A stretch of DNA of 64,000 bases from Symbiodinium natans (Eukaryota; Sar; Dinophyceae; Suessiales; Symbiodiniaceae): positions 397,610 to 461,609 of the forward strand of contig CAJNDS010002305.1 of NCBI GenBank assembly GCA_905221605.1. Reading direction: 5' to 3'. A program made the position numbers and the translations under genes. Positions 13,001 to 20,732 of this stretch are shown here, piece by piece; the first letter of the stretch is position 1, and every line of letters begins with the position of its first letter. A model generated the notes under the pieces. The model searched no databases. It saw only the letters and a program-made list of their open reading frames with translations, and was not told the DNA's origin.

Positions 13001-16000
13001 TCAGGGCTTAGAGTTCAAGGTTTACAGTTTAAAGTTTAGGGTTTAGGGTCTATGGCTTATGGTTTAGTGGATAAGGTCTCTCTGGAACCTCAACTGGCCG
13101 GGTGCAGATGAGCAGAGACCCTTTTTAAGCTGCATCATAGAAGGGGCTAAACCTAAAACCCAACAACCCGAACCTTTAACTATAAACCCTAAACCTTCAC
13201 CCTAAACCTAAACCCGAAACCCTAAAACCTAAACCCTATACCCTAAACCATAAACTTAAAACCCTAAACCTTAAACCCTAAACCCTAAGCCATAAACCTT
13301 GTAGGTTAAAGCCTAAACCGTGCGGTTTGTTTTTGCCATGTACAGCTTATCTGAAGCGCGAGCCATCACAACTTATCTTAGTAAAAGCGACACACATAAG
13401 CAGAAATGGTGGACTCGCAGCTACTCGCAGCAAGTCAGTGTTTCAAGCAAAGCTATGAGCAAGGAAGTGAGAAGATGCATCGGACTACAGTCACGACCCT
13501 AGAGCTGAACGTTAAAAGTTCGGACTTTGTGGGTTTAAGGTTAACTGTTACAGGTTTCAAGGTTTAGGAGCAGATTTTAAAGATTAGGTTTAAAAAGTTA
13601 GGGTTCAGGGCTCAGAGTTTAAGGTTTCAGGTTCAGCACAAAGAAACGCTGAGGAATGTTAAAGAGGTGGAGACGTATGAGCATTTCCGAGCACAAGCTG
13701 AGTTTAACGGCTCTCCTGATCTGTTTTTGTCTGCGCTAGGAGTGTGTCTACTAAAGTGAGGCCCTTGTGAGTTTGGGGTTTTGGGCTTAGTAAATCCTGC
13801 AGGAAGTAGTGGCTTTGTGTTTCAATGCGGACAATCAGATGACAATCAGATCTCTAGAGCACGAGCCAGTATCGTCTAGAACAAGAAAAGGCGACAAGAA
13901 CATGCAGAGATGCTGGACTCTCAGCTACTCGCAGCATGTTAGTTTTGCAAGCACAGCCCGCAGCAAGGAAGCTGGGAGGCGTCTTAGATCAGGATCACGA
14001 CCTTAAGGGTTAGGGTTGAGATATAAGGGTTCAAGGGATTAGGGTTAAGGCTCCGAGTGTTTCAAGGTGGAGGATTTAATGTTTTCGACTTAGGATTCAA
14101 AGTTAAGGGTTTAAAGTTCAGGGTGTTAGGCTTAAAATCTAGGGAGTAGAAACTGATGAGGAATGTTAGACAGGTGTAGATGTATGAGCAGCTCCGAGCT
14201 CGAGCTCAGCTTATGACTTTCTTCATCTGTGTCTTCTTCTGCGCGGGGAGTTTTTGAAGTAAAGTAAGGCCCTTGTGGGTTTACGGTTTAGGGCTTAGAG
14301 TTCAAGGTTTAGGATTTAGAGGTTAAGGTTTAGGGTCTATGGCTTGTGGTTTAGTGAATAATGTCTCTCTGGAGCCTCAACTGACCACGTGCAGATGAGC
14401 AGAGACCTTTTTTGAGCTGCATCATAAAAGGGACTAAATCGAAAACCCATAATCCCGAACCTTTAAGTATAAACCCTAAACCTATACCCTAAACCCGAAA
14501 CTCTAAAATCTAAACCCTATCCCCTAAACCATAAACCTTAAACCCTAAACCATAAACCTTGAAGGTTTAAACCTAAACCGTGCATTTGTTTCTGCAATGT
14601 ACAGACTATCCGAATCGCGAGCCATCATGACTTATCTTGATAAAAGCGACACGCATAGGCAGAGATGATGGACTCGCAGGTACTCGCAGCACGCCTGTGT
14701 TTCAAGCACAGCCATGAGCAAGGAAGCGAGAAGATGCGTCGGATTACAGTCACGAGCCTAGGGGTGAAAGTTAAAAGTTAGGACTTCGCGAGTTTAAGGT
14801 TTACTTTTAAAGGTTTCAAGGTTAAGGGTCAAAAAATAAGATTAGGTTTAAAGGGTTGAAGTTCAGGTTTCAAGGTTTAACGTTTCAGGTTTAGGGAGTA
14901 GAAAGCTGAGCTATACTTGAACAGATCGAGACATGTAGTGGACGCGTTCATTTAAGAGCATATATATTCCTATATTTATCGCGTTTGGCTTTGTTTATTT
15001 AAGAGGGCTTATAAAAACTAAGCCAAAAGAACCCTAAAGGTCTCAGGCTCATATATATATACACATATATTTTTAATTAAGCTAATTTACTCACTGGGCG
15101 CAGGTTTATGACTTTGTGAGGTTGTGAGCTTTGTAGGGCCGGAGTGATTGAAGGCTTCTGCTTTTAGAGTTTGTACGCTAGGCCATGGAAGGTCTTGGGT
15201 TTTGAAGGCATAGAGTATAAGAAGGCTTGACTGGATGATTTCAAGAGCGAGGAAAACACTCATCCGCTGCATTTTGAGGGCTTGCAGCTGAAGCTTTCCT
15301 TCTTACTTCCGCTTCCTCCGACACTGAGAACAGCACAGCACCGAAATAGCAAAACCAAACTAAACCACGCCGTACTGCCCTTGCTGCCCATCAGATTCCG
15401 TAGCTTTGCTAGGCACGGTCCGGAATCTGACGCCGTGCCGCCCTGCACCTGAAACAAATCTTCGGAGCTGCAGCGACAAGAGGTATCCTATATCTCCAGG
15501 TGGCCACACACACACACGTCGGCACTGGCTAAACAGCACTGATCCTCCTCAATGCCCCACTTGCCGGTTCGCACTGCGTGCCGTGTTAGCAACCAACATA
15601 CTATTCCGGCTTATGAAATCAGAAAGCGGGGCAGCTGCAAACCTCATTGTCAACGAAATGCATCTAGACCAGCTGAAGAGTAAAGAGAGCATCATCAGTT
15701 CAAAACACAACGAAAACTTTTGGACCAGACCGACAAATTATGACACGAGATGCATGCTCCAGCGTTTTCACTTGTCTGGCGCTGCTCATGCAGCGAATTC
15801 TTGCCCTAAACCCCAAAACCCAAAACCCTAAACCCTAAACCCTAAACCCTAAACCCTAAACCCTAAACCCCTAACCCTAAACCCTAAACCCTAAACCCTA
15901 AACCCTTGCAGGATCCTGGCCGAAGCATTCAGTCACTCCAAAGAGTCCGAGGCGACGTGCGGAATGAATTGGGATGTTCCCCCTTATACTAACAGCTCCT

Positions 16001-19000
16001 TAGTAGGGTTTAGGGTTTAGGGTTTAGGGTTTAGGGTTTAGGGTTTAGGGTTTAGGGTTTAGGGTTTAGGGTTTAGGAGTCCTTAATAGGGATTGTAGTA
16101 CCCCCTATTTTCCTCCCTACTTAACAGCTCCTTGATAGGGATTATACTAGGGCCGTTACTAGGGGGTACTATAATCCCGGGGAACGTTTGAAGGAAAGAA
16201 CGCAAAGCCAAAGACGATGCAGTTTACGGCTTGTGTTTCAGGCTTCCGTGGTCAAGGTACGAGGGTATGACATGGGTATGCTGAACCTGTCAAGTATCGA
16301 AGTTGGACAAATCACATGGTCTCTATGGTCATGAGGAGTCGAAGGATTGAAGCTACGCGGCCTCTCAAGCAAGACGTGCAAGCTTGCCACTAGCCCCCCA
16401 GACCCTCCATATGACTCACATTCTTAGACTTCGTAGCTGAACCAGTACACTTTACACCTTTTGGGATACTAGAATCCCCTGTAGAACCGAAAGTGTACAC
16501 TTTTTGGGGGGCCTTATGAACTCAGCCACTAAGTAGATGAACATGCCATGATCGCGCCCTGCCCCCATGACCAGAAACCCTAAACCCTAAACCCTAAACC
16601 CTAAACCCTAAACCCTAAACCCTAAACCCTAAACCCTAGCCCCTCCCCCAAGCCTGAGGCCATCCACTTGGCAGCTGCACGCAGCCCCAGCTGGGGGGGG
16701 GTTTGGGGGGGCTTAGGGTTTAGGGTTTAGGGTTTAGGGTTTAGGGTTTGGGGAGGGGGCGGTGGGGGTGGGGGGGGGGGGGGTGAGCCGGGATGAAGCT
16801 TCATTTGCTCCAATGTCATCGCACTGTGTGTAGCAGCACTGTTTGGCCGCTATGGACTGTGGATATTGGAAAAAGTATTTGTGAGCTTGAGGCTTCGTAA
16901 CTGCACCGTGGTCGTGCTCTCACAATCATGTTCAGACCCCGAAGGAGCTAGCTGTCTCATGATGATGGGAGCTTTTCAGTCTAGCCAGCATTCGAACAGC
17001 CTCCTCTGATGAGGGCTGAAAAATGTAGCAGGACCACAACTGGTGTAGGCGCAACTTGAATTCAATGTTGCCCACCCTTTCAAACCCTACAAACCTGAAA
17101 ACCCTGACCCTAAACCCTAAACCCTAAACCCCAAACCCCAAACCCTAAACCCTAAACCCATCAAGGTGAAGCTGGAGAGTGAGAACAATGAGATTCAGCG
17201 ATCTCGTCTGCTGCTTGCTCGAGCACACGCCCAAGCGCAAAGCATGGGTTTAGGGTTTAGGGTTTGGGGGTTTAGGGTTTAGGGTTTGGGGTTTAGGGTT
17301 TAGGGTTTGGGGTTTGGGGTTTAGGGTTTAGGGTTTAGGATGGTTTTGGGTAAGCCGGGTTCAAGCGGATGCGCATTCTGAGCGACGGAGTCTGAGGTCT
17401 TCATGAAAGATGAGGTTTAAAGACGACCAAAAATCAGATCTCAACATACCTCCCCACCCGAAGCAAATCCATCATGGCATATATTGGAATGGCTTAGAAC
17501 GTTGTTGAGGCTGGAGGTTAAGAGCTCTGCCATGCCCTGCCACAGGCACGACAGCAATGCAATACGCCGAAGGCACGTCTGCAATCTTGGCTTTCGTGTC
17601 CGTTGATTCAAGCATTCAGCTGCGGGCCTCAAGGAGGGTCAGGCGCCAGTAAGCGCTAGTGACCGCTAGTAGCCCCCAGCAGACGTCAAAGCAGCACCAA
17701 CAGGTCTGGATGCAGTCGGTGCAGCTGGAGAGGGAGCAGGGCCTTTACCAGCAGGCCGACCGCACCTTGACGCACAGCTTCTGCGGGATGGCTTGTGCTA
17801 TGGCTATGCAAGATACACATCACCGGGTTCGTAAAGGAACTTTACTTGGGTCGTGAGCCTGGAAACCCCAGACCGTGAGCCGTGCAGACAGAGACAAACA
17901 GAGAGACAGACAAAGACAGAGACACACGCACACGCTCTCACCTCACAACAACCACAGGCGTTGCACTTGTCGGAGGAGGGCCTGAAGGACAGCGAGTTCG
18001 CATAGCTGTCCGAGCTTAAAGGTGGAAGCAAGAGGCAGATAGCTGTGAAGATCGCCAAAAACCAAGATTGCACCTCTCGAGCCGTGGATGGGCATGGGAT
18101 TCAGAAGTGGCGCTGTTTGTGTCCAGAAGAGCATGCTCTTGCCTTTGGTGTGCAGATTTTGGCGCTCAGGAGGATGGCCCCGTTTGGCGTTCTAGGGGGC
18201 TCGTCGCATAGCCTAACGTGCATCGGCCAGTGTTTTCCTTAGTGGAATTCCCGCGCTCGAGGTTTCGGATGCTTGGACTTCTTTCGGGGCTTACCCTACA
18301 CCCTAAACCCTAAACCCTAAACCCTAAACCCTAAACCCTAAACCCTAAACCCTAAACCCTAAACCCTAACCGGCCCGAAACCCTAAACCCTTAGAGGAGC
18401 ATCCCTCCTTCGCGAAGCTGTGGATGATCGGCGGTCAGATTCACATGGAGAAGCGCCCGCCTCAGAAGACGTCAGGGCAGAAGCTTTGGTGCCGGCGCCG
18501 ACATTCGGGTTTAGGGTTTAGGCTTTAGGGTTTAGGCTTTAGGGTTCAGGGTTTAGGGTTCAGGGTTTAGGGTTTAGGGTGAGTCCTTGCAGGCTTAAGG
18601 ACAGGGCACGGAGACTGCTGAAGATATTGTTGCGTTCTTTTAGTTCTGTTGCCGCCCTGAAGTCGCAGGTTTTAAGGCAGGGACCACACTGAAGCAAACG
18701 AAGCGAACCTTGCGAAATGCTTGAAGGGCATCAGCCTAATCAGCCCAACATAGCTGGGAGGCTTAAAACCCCTAAACTCTAAAACCCCTGAAACCGCACC
18801 AGGTCACCACCTGAGCTGCTCGAGGCCTGTGCTGGTATCTAGAGCCTTTTTTTCCTAATTGAGGGGCTTCTGCTCACATCATCTTCTCGCTGGCCACGGA
18901 CTGTTTCGATCTATTTTTCAAAGCTAGCAGAGCTCACTTTGCAGCGTTTGCAACTTATCGCAGGTCCTAACTTCAGGGTTAATGTGCTACAAACCGCCAT

Positions 19001-20202
19001 CACGGAAATTTAGCTCTGAGCCCAAAATTCAAAGAAAAACTCCATCCCTAAGCCCAAACACACCCGAAACAAAGCCCAAACCCCAAACCACAGCAGAATC
19101 AAAAGAACGCAAGTGCATAGGACAAAGCCGCGTCCAGGCCACAAAGTTCTTCGAGCGAGGTTTGCAGAAGTGCCCACGTGCAGATCTTGGGCAGGAGTTT
19201 GGCCTTGGATTGACGGCACTTTGTGTTCCAGTTATGTGGTGTACTGCAACAGCAATGACGGCACGTGACGGCACCGTGCTACATGTGACGCCCTGGACCC
19301 CCAAAGCATTTCCCAGGCAGCGTTCCTTTGTGGCTGTGCGCAGTGGAATGTGAGCAGCGCCCCTGGCATCAACTGTCGAGGTGTTTTTACAATATGGGTC
19401 AATAGACCTGTTGTCACCGGACACATGCAAGTTGCAAGTCGCGCTGAGGAGCCTAGAGAACCGAATAGAAACCCAAGCACACGACTGCTCAGCATATCCG
19501 ACCCCAGCCCGGCTTCTAGCTGAGGGAACCCAATGTAGCATCTGGCAAAATGCCCCAGGATCAAGCAGCAAAAGTACACCAAGGCCCAGCCGGTTGAAGT
19601 TCGGTCAGTTGAAGCTAGGGCTGGGGAGTGGGTTTTGATTGTCTTTGGGGTTTGGAGTTTACTTAGCGACTTCGTCCTTCTGATGCCTCCAAGAGCGTGT
19701 GGTGTGGAGTGCCTCATTGCTCAGAAGAATGATGGACCGGACATGACTGGCATTGGTCGTTTTCCGAGTCAAGTTGCGTGGCTGTCCCACTTAGTGATAG
19801 TCTGAATGATTGCTGACATGGGGGTTTGCGAGAATAAGGGGCGCCCCTAGTATAGTCCCCAAATGGTAGGATTCCCTTGTAATAAGGACCCCAATAAGGT
19901 ACCCCTACTTTCGGAAACCCCCTCTTTAAGGATTGCTGAAATCCAGAACCCCAGAGGCGCGGTCGCTACTGGAGAAGGCACGCCTGCGAAACCCGGGCAG
20001 CGATCTCGGCGAAAGATCGGTGGGGGGGGGGGGGGGGGGGGGGGTTCTCGGCTCTGGGCTTTGGGTTCAGGGCTTGAGGATGGGGAGCTTTTGATTTGTG
20101 TTTAGGGTGTTGTTCGAAACTGTCGAAACTCCTTTCAACTCAGCCCTTCTCTCTGAAAGCCTGTGCCGAGGTGCAGATCTTTTGTGGCTCAAGGGCGTTG
20201 AG
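965..20202 (+). CDS. PRPF6: Prp6-like pre-mRNA splicing factor gene, spliced, partial
   Basis: At least thirteen small exons read in order give the HAT/TPR-like repeat region of Prp6 (PRPF6, plant STA1), the U4/U6.U5 tri-snRNP bridging factor acting in the nucleus. Diagnostic stretches include VLQRAVTYCPHAEILWLM, KQKWLRGDVAAAR, VKLESENNE, FAKLWMIGGQI and ATKFFERGLQKCP. The PRP1 N-terminal domain is not in the window and the last HAT repeats after about 20,202 were not found, so the gene is either incomplete here or its remaining exons are too small or diverged to see. Exons are 13-81 nt; introns run from about 137 nt to 13.6 kb and many use GC or GA 5' splice sites. Family assignment is strong; exact borders are inferred from protein continuity and AG acceptors. 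Confidence 0.88.
1233..1283 (+). CDS. PRPF6: Prp6 exon b
   Basis: Reads VARAIYNNAVMHLKGKK, the ARAIYAHAL...KK segment of a HAT repeat. Acceptor is CTGGAAG|GTCGCC, donor AAG|GTGCCG. Length 51 nt, phase 0 at both ends. Confidence 0.88.
1519..1581 (+). CDS. PRPF6: Prp6 exon c
   Basis: Reads GLWLRLAELETKYGNAES and then LDN, matching the WL..A.LEK.HGT.ESLD motif of Prp6. Acceptor ATCGTCAG; donor GACAAC|GTGCTG. The GTGCTG at the donor recurs as the first bases of the next exon. Confidence 0.92.
1611..1667. repeat. TTTAGGG-type array (G-strand orientation)
   Basis: About eight copies of TTTAGGG with sporadic variants (TGCAGGG, TTCAGGG, TTTATGG), 30 nt inside the intron that follows Prp6 exon c. 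It faces the CCCTAAA block at 1921-1964 in the same intron. Confidence 0.92.
1921..1964. repeat. CCCTAAA array (C-strand orientation)
   Basis: About six heptamers, 34 nt before the acceptor of Prp6 exon d. Together with 1611-1667 it gives this 417-nt intron inverted telomere-like ends. Confidence 0.92.
1999..2052 (+). CDS. PRPF6: Prp6 exon d
   Basis: Reads VLQRAVTYCPHAEILWLM, nearly the family consensus AVTYCP.AEVLWLM. Acceptor TTGCGGAG|GTGCTG; donor ATG|GCCGCC (GC type). The following exon starts GCCGCG, so a 5-bp direct repeat spans the intron. Confidence 0.95.
2083..2190. mobile_element. AT-rich MITE-like element sharing GGTCGGAATAATT with 53,983
   Basis: Starts GGTCGGAATAATT, contains repeated TATTCCCYTATG and sits inside the 234-nt intron between Prp6 exons d and e. 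A second copy with the same start lies at 53,983-54,080. Terminal inverted repeats are not clear, so the boundaries are approximate. Confidence 0.45.
2287..2333 (+). CDS. PRPF6: Prp6 exon e
   Basis: Acceptor TATGCAG|GCCGCG. Reads AAKQKWLRGDVAAAR, the AKEKWLAGDVPAAR motif of Prp6. The donor is best placed as CG|GACCGG (GA type), which joins in phase with exon f about 13.6 kb downstream to give AARRILAEAF. Confidence 0.92.
2455..4960. repeat. AT-rich satellite with palindromic GGGCCCGCGAATTTAAATAATTT modules
   Basis: About 2.5 kb of AATTTAAATAATTTAAAT interspersed with GGGCCCGCG or its complement. A non-AT module (GGTCTGTGCTGGGAGAAAATC) is present forward near 3000, 3509, 4016 and 4321 and in reverse complement near 3210-3240 and 3715-3750, so the array contains long near-palindromes centred near 3120 and 3630. 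Lies in the large Prp6 intron. No gene. Confidence 0.9.
4961..5499. other. No gene seen; short GGTACTGTTTTCGGTC repeats
   Basis: Contains four or five copies of GTACTGTTNTCGGTC between about 5130 and 5300. No recognisable coding sequence. Confidence 0.5.
5500..7480. repeat. ~113-bp tandem array with 97-bp variant units
   Basis: About 17 units carrying CCCTTAAAGGCTGCGTATGTGGGGTGG, then a TCTTGCTTATCGGGGGG segment, then TTTCAAGAAGCAAATATATATGTAAC. Successive unit starts (CTTAAAGGC at 5594, 5707, 5821, 5934, 6031 and so on) are 113-114 bp apart, except shortened units of about 97 bp that lack the ATATATATGTAACACTGAATT part (near 6005, 6670 and 6990). The recurring order suggests a higher-order repeat. 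The open frames inside are repeat artefacts. Confidence 0.93.
7481..12150. other. Unassigned intronic DNA, no confident gene
   Basis: Inside the large Prp6 intron. Many short GC-rich pieces alternate with T-rich tracts such as TTTTTCTTTTCAG, which could be exon/intron alternation of a nested or ancient gene. No piece gives a recognisable family. Nothing like a tRNA or rRNA was seen. Confidence 0.4.
8404..8496 (+). CDS. Possible small basic exon, unrecognised
   Basis: An ATG-led frame reads MGKSKKRQSGKDKKHQ and continues Lys/Arg-rich. A second Lys/Glu-rich frame follows near 8565-8625 and a third (MKKTPEPAKQIHFKDTPKAG) near 8748-8810. Intervening DNA is T-rich. The pieces may be exons of an unknown nested gene; no family is recognised and the support is composition only. 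Confidence 0.2.
12151..12518. repeat. Degenerate telomere-like DNA
   Basis: Scattered AACCCTAAACCCTAAA and TTTAGGGTTTAGAG words with many substitutions. It leads into the 1.27-kb tandem duplication. Confidence 0.6.
12519..14940. repeat. ~1.27-kb tandem duplication with degenerate telomere repeats
   Basis: Two diverged copies in direct order (12,519-13,790 and 13,791-14,940, offset about 1272). Each has GCGAGCCA...AAGCGACA...CAGAGATG.TGGACTC.CAG.TACTCGCAGCA words twice (near 12,567 and 13,355; 13,852 and 14,618), so each unit is itself an old internal duplication. Between these words lie heavily mutated TTTAGGG and CCCTAAA stretches in opposite orientations. Short open frames are not conserved between copies. 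Confidence 0.8.
14941..15803. other. No gene seen
   Basis: Mostly unique DNA with an ATATATATATACACATATAT tract near 15,050. A 141-codon frame at 15,406-15,831 ends inside the telomere-like array and has no recognisable features. Confidence 0.4.
15804..15905. repeat. CCCTAAA array
   Basis: About 14 heptamers that run directly into the acceptor TTGCAG of Prp6 exon f. Forms the left half of a CCCTAAA-exon-TTTAGGG cassette. Confidence 0.97.
15912..15951 (+). CDS. PRPF6: Prp6 exon f
   Basis: Reads (R)ILAEAFSHSKESE, matching AILQEAYAAIPNSEE. Acceptor CCCTTGCAG|G; donor TCCGAG|GCGACG (GC type). The next exon starts after CCTGAG with GCC, so GAGGC is repeated across the intron. Confidence 0.88.
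16005..16076. repeat. TTTAGGG array
   Basis: Ten near-perfect heptamers, 53 nt after the donor of Prp6 exon f, embedded in a segment AACAGCTCCTTAGTA...GAGTCCTTAATAGGG. Confidence 0.97.
16089..16180. mobile_element. 92-bp MITE with GGGATTRTAGTACCCCCTA inverted ends
   Basis: Left end GGGATTGTAGTACCCCCTA and right end TAGGGGGTACTATAATCCCG are inverted copies. No coding capacity. Intronic, between Prp6 exons f and g. Confidence 0.7.
16564..16637. repeat. CCCTAAA array
   Basis: About ten heptamers, 21 nt before the acceptor of the 18-nt Prp6 exon g. Confidence 0.97.
16659..16676 (+). CDS. PRPF6: Prp6 exon g, 18-nt micro-exon
   Basis: Reads AIHLAA after acceptor CCTGAG and before donor GCT|GCACGC. 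Joining to exon f and exon h gives SKESE-AIHLAA-VKLESEN, aligning without gaps to NSEEIWLAAFKLEFEN of the family. The identification rests on this continuity. Confidence 0.72.
16707..16760. repeat. TTTAGGG array next to G-rich tract
   Basis: Six heptamers followed by a GGGGGGTGGGG run to about 16,785. Right half of the cassette around exon g. Confidence 0.93.
17100..17160. repeat. CCCTAAA array
   Basis: About eight heptamers, some CCCCAAA, ending at the acceptor ATCAAG of Prp6 exon h. Confidence 0.95.
17166..17246 (+). CDS. PRPF6: Prp6 exon h
   Basis: Reads VKLESENNEIQRSRLLLARA, then a short tail; matches KLE.EN.E.ERAR.LLAKAR. Acceptor CATCAAG|GTGAAG. The 3' border is uncertain because the exon runs into GGGTTTAGGG within a base or two; the array itself seems to supply the donor. 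Confidence 0.92.
17247..17339. repeat. TTTAGGG/TTTGGGG array
   Basis: Twelve or so heptamers with TTTGGGG variants, starting at the very end of Prp6 exon h. Confidence 0.95.
17704..17775 (+). CDS. PRPF6: Prp6 exon i
   Basis: Acceptor CACCAACAG. Reads VWMQSVQLEREQGLYQQADR and then TLTH, matching RVWMKSA..ERE.GN of the family. The donor near 17,775 is uncertain. Confidence 0.92.
17958..17987 (+). CDS. PRPF6: Prp6 exon j, 30 nt
   Basis: Acceptor AACCACAG. Reads ALHLSEEGLK, matching RLLNEGLK before the F..FFKLW motif. Donor AAG|GACAGC (GA type). Confidence 0.7.
18297..18390. repeat. CCCTAAA array
   Basis: Eleven heptamers, a short break (CGGCCCGAA), then two more, running into the acceptor TTAGAG of Prp6 exon k. 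Confidence 0.95.
18397..18455 (+). CDS. PRPF6: Prp6 exon k
   Basis: Reads EHPSFAKLWMIGGQIHMEK plus two bases of an Arg codon; matches FP.FFKLWLMLGQLEE. The 3' border is placed to keep phase with the next micro-exon and leaves a non-standard donor, so it is provisional. Confidence 0.88.
18508..18580. repeat. TTTAGGG array with TTTAGGC and TTCAGGG variants
   Basis: About ten heptamers in the short intron between Prp6 exons k and l. Confidence 0.94.
18593..18605 (+). CDS. PRPF6: Prp6 exon l, 13-nt micro-exon
   Basis: After acceptor CCTTGCAG, supplies (R)LKDR before donor GCACGG. Joined to its neighbours it gives MEKRLKDRATKFFERGL, aligning without gaps to EERFKHLEQARKAYDTGL. Such a short exon is supported only by this fit. 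Confidence 0.5.
19138..19177 (+). CDS. PRPF6: Prp6 exon m
   Basis: Acceptor GCGTCCAG. Reads ATKFFERGLQKCP, matching KAYDTGLKHCP. Donor CCCAC|GTGCAG. The 11 bases GTGCAGATCTT at the start of this intron recur as the first 11 bases of the next exon. Confidence 0.92.
19820..19924. mobile_element. MITE, GGGGGTTTNCGARAATAAGGGG family
   Basis: Ends GGGGGTTTGCGAGAATAAGGGG and CCCCTACTTTCGGAAACCCCC are imperfect inverted repeats; interior has ATAGTCCCCAAATGGTAGGATTCCC. A close copy is at 45,848-45,952 and looser relatives at 33,430, 50,985 and 52,006. Confidence 0.85.
20016..20043. repeat. Poly-G tract
   Basis: Nearly uninterrupted run of G in the intron between Prp6 exons m and n. Confidence 0.95.
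20171..20202 (+). CDS. PRPF6: Prp6 exon n
   Basis: Acceptor TGTGCCGAG|GTGCAGATCTT. Joined to exon m it gives KCPRADLLWLKGVE, matching HCP...PLWL.L.DLEE. Likely donor GAG|GCTGGA. Last exon of Prp6 that I can place with confidence. Confidence 0.82.
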
Positions 20203-20264
20203 GCTGGAGGGTCCCAGAGGGGCCTAGTTCTGTTTAACCTGTGTAGAGCTCCGAAATCACAGCT

Positions 20265-20310
20265 GGTTTAGGGTTTAGGGTTTAGGGTTTAGGGTTTAGG
20301 GTTTAGGGTG
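20265..20310. repeat. TTTAGGG array
   Basis: Six heptamers downstream of Prp6 exon n. Confidence 0.95.
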
Positions 20311-20458
20311 TTAGTGTGGACTTCCAGAAGATTCCCACTGACAGTCTGCATCTTTGAACCGAAGGTGGGACCCAGGGCCCCTCGAAACCCCCCAAAAGCA
20401 ACATAAAGCAACCCCGAAGTTTGCTTGGGGGGGAAATTCTCTGTACCTCTATGGGCTG

Positions 20459-20554
20459 AACCCTAAACCCTAAACCCTAAACCCTAAACCCTAAACCCTA
20501 AACCCTGAACCCTGAACCCTGAACCCTGAACCCTACACCCTAAACCCTAAACCC
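20459..20554. repeat. CCCTAAA/CCCTGAA array
   Basis: Thirteen heptamers, with a run of the CCCTGAA variant near 20,508-20,535. Confidence 0.95.
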
Positions 20555-20703
20555 TGCACGTGCTTATTGGGTGCTTGCTCGGCGGCAAGTTCGGCTCGAA
20601 CTCTGCCACTCGTCTTCCAGCCATGTCTGAGACGGGCTCGGAACCCGAGCTCGGGGCGCCTAGCTCGCGTTTGTGCAGGGCGAAGGAGTGTAGCTTTGGA
20701 TTT
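20555..20703 (+). CDS. Cassette interior, possible Prp6 exon
   Basis: Lies between a CCCTAAA and a TTTAGGG array, where exons are found elsewhere. One frame starts ARAYWVLARRQ, recalling KARAILTTARKK of Prp6; another gives RARNPSSG after CTGAG. Neither has a clean acceptor and donor, so the segment is only a candidate. Confidence 0.35.
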
Positions 20704-20732
20704 CGGGTTTAGGGTTTAGGGTTTAGGGTTCA
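20704..20732. repeat. TTTAGGG array
   Basis: Four heptamers closing the cassette that starts at 20,459. Confidence 0.93.

Noticed and set aside
16447-16536. Possible MITE with GTACACTTT words
   Set aside because: The two GTACACTTT words are direct, not inverted, and no second copy with clear borders was seen.
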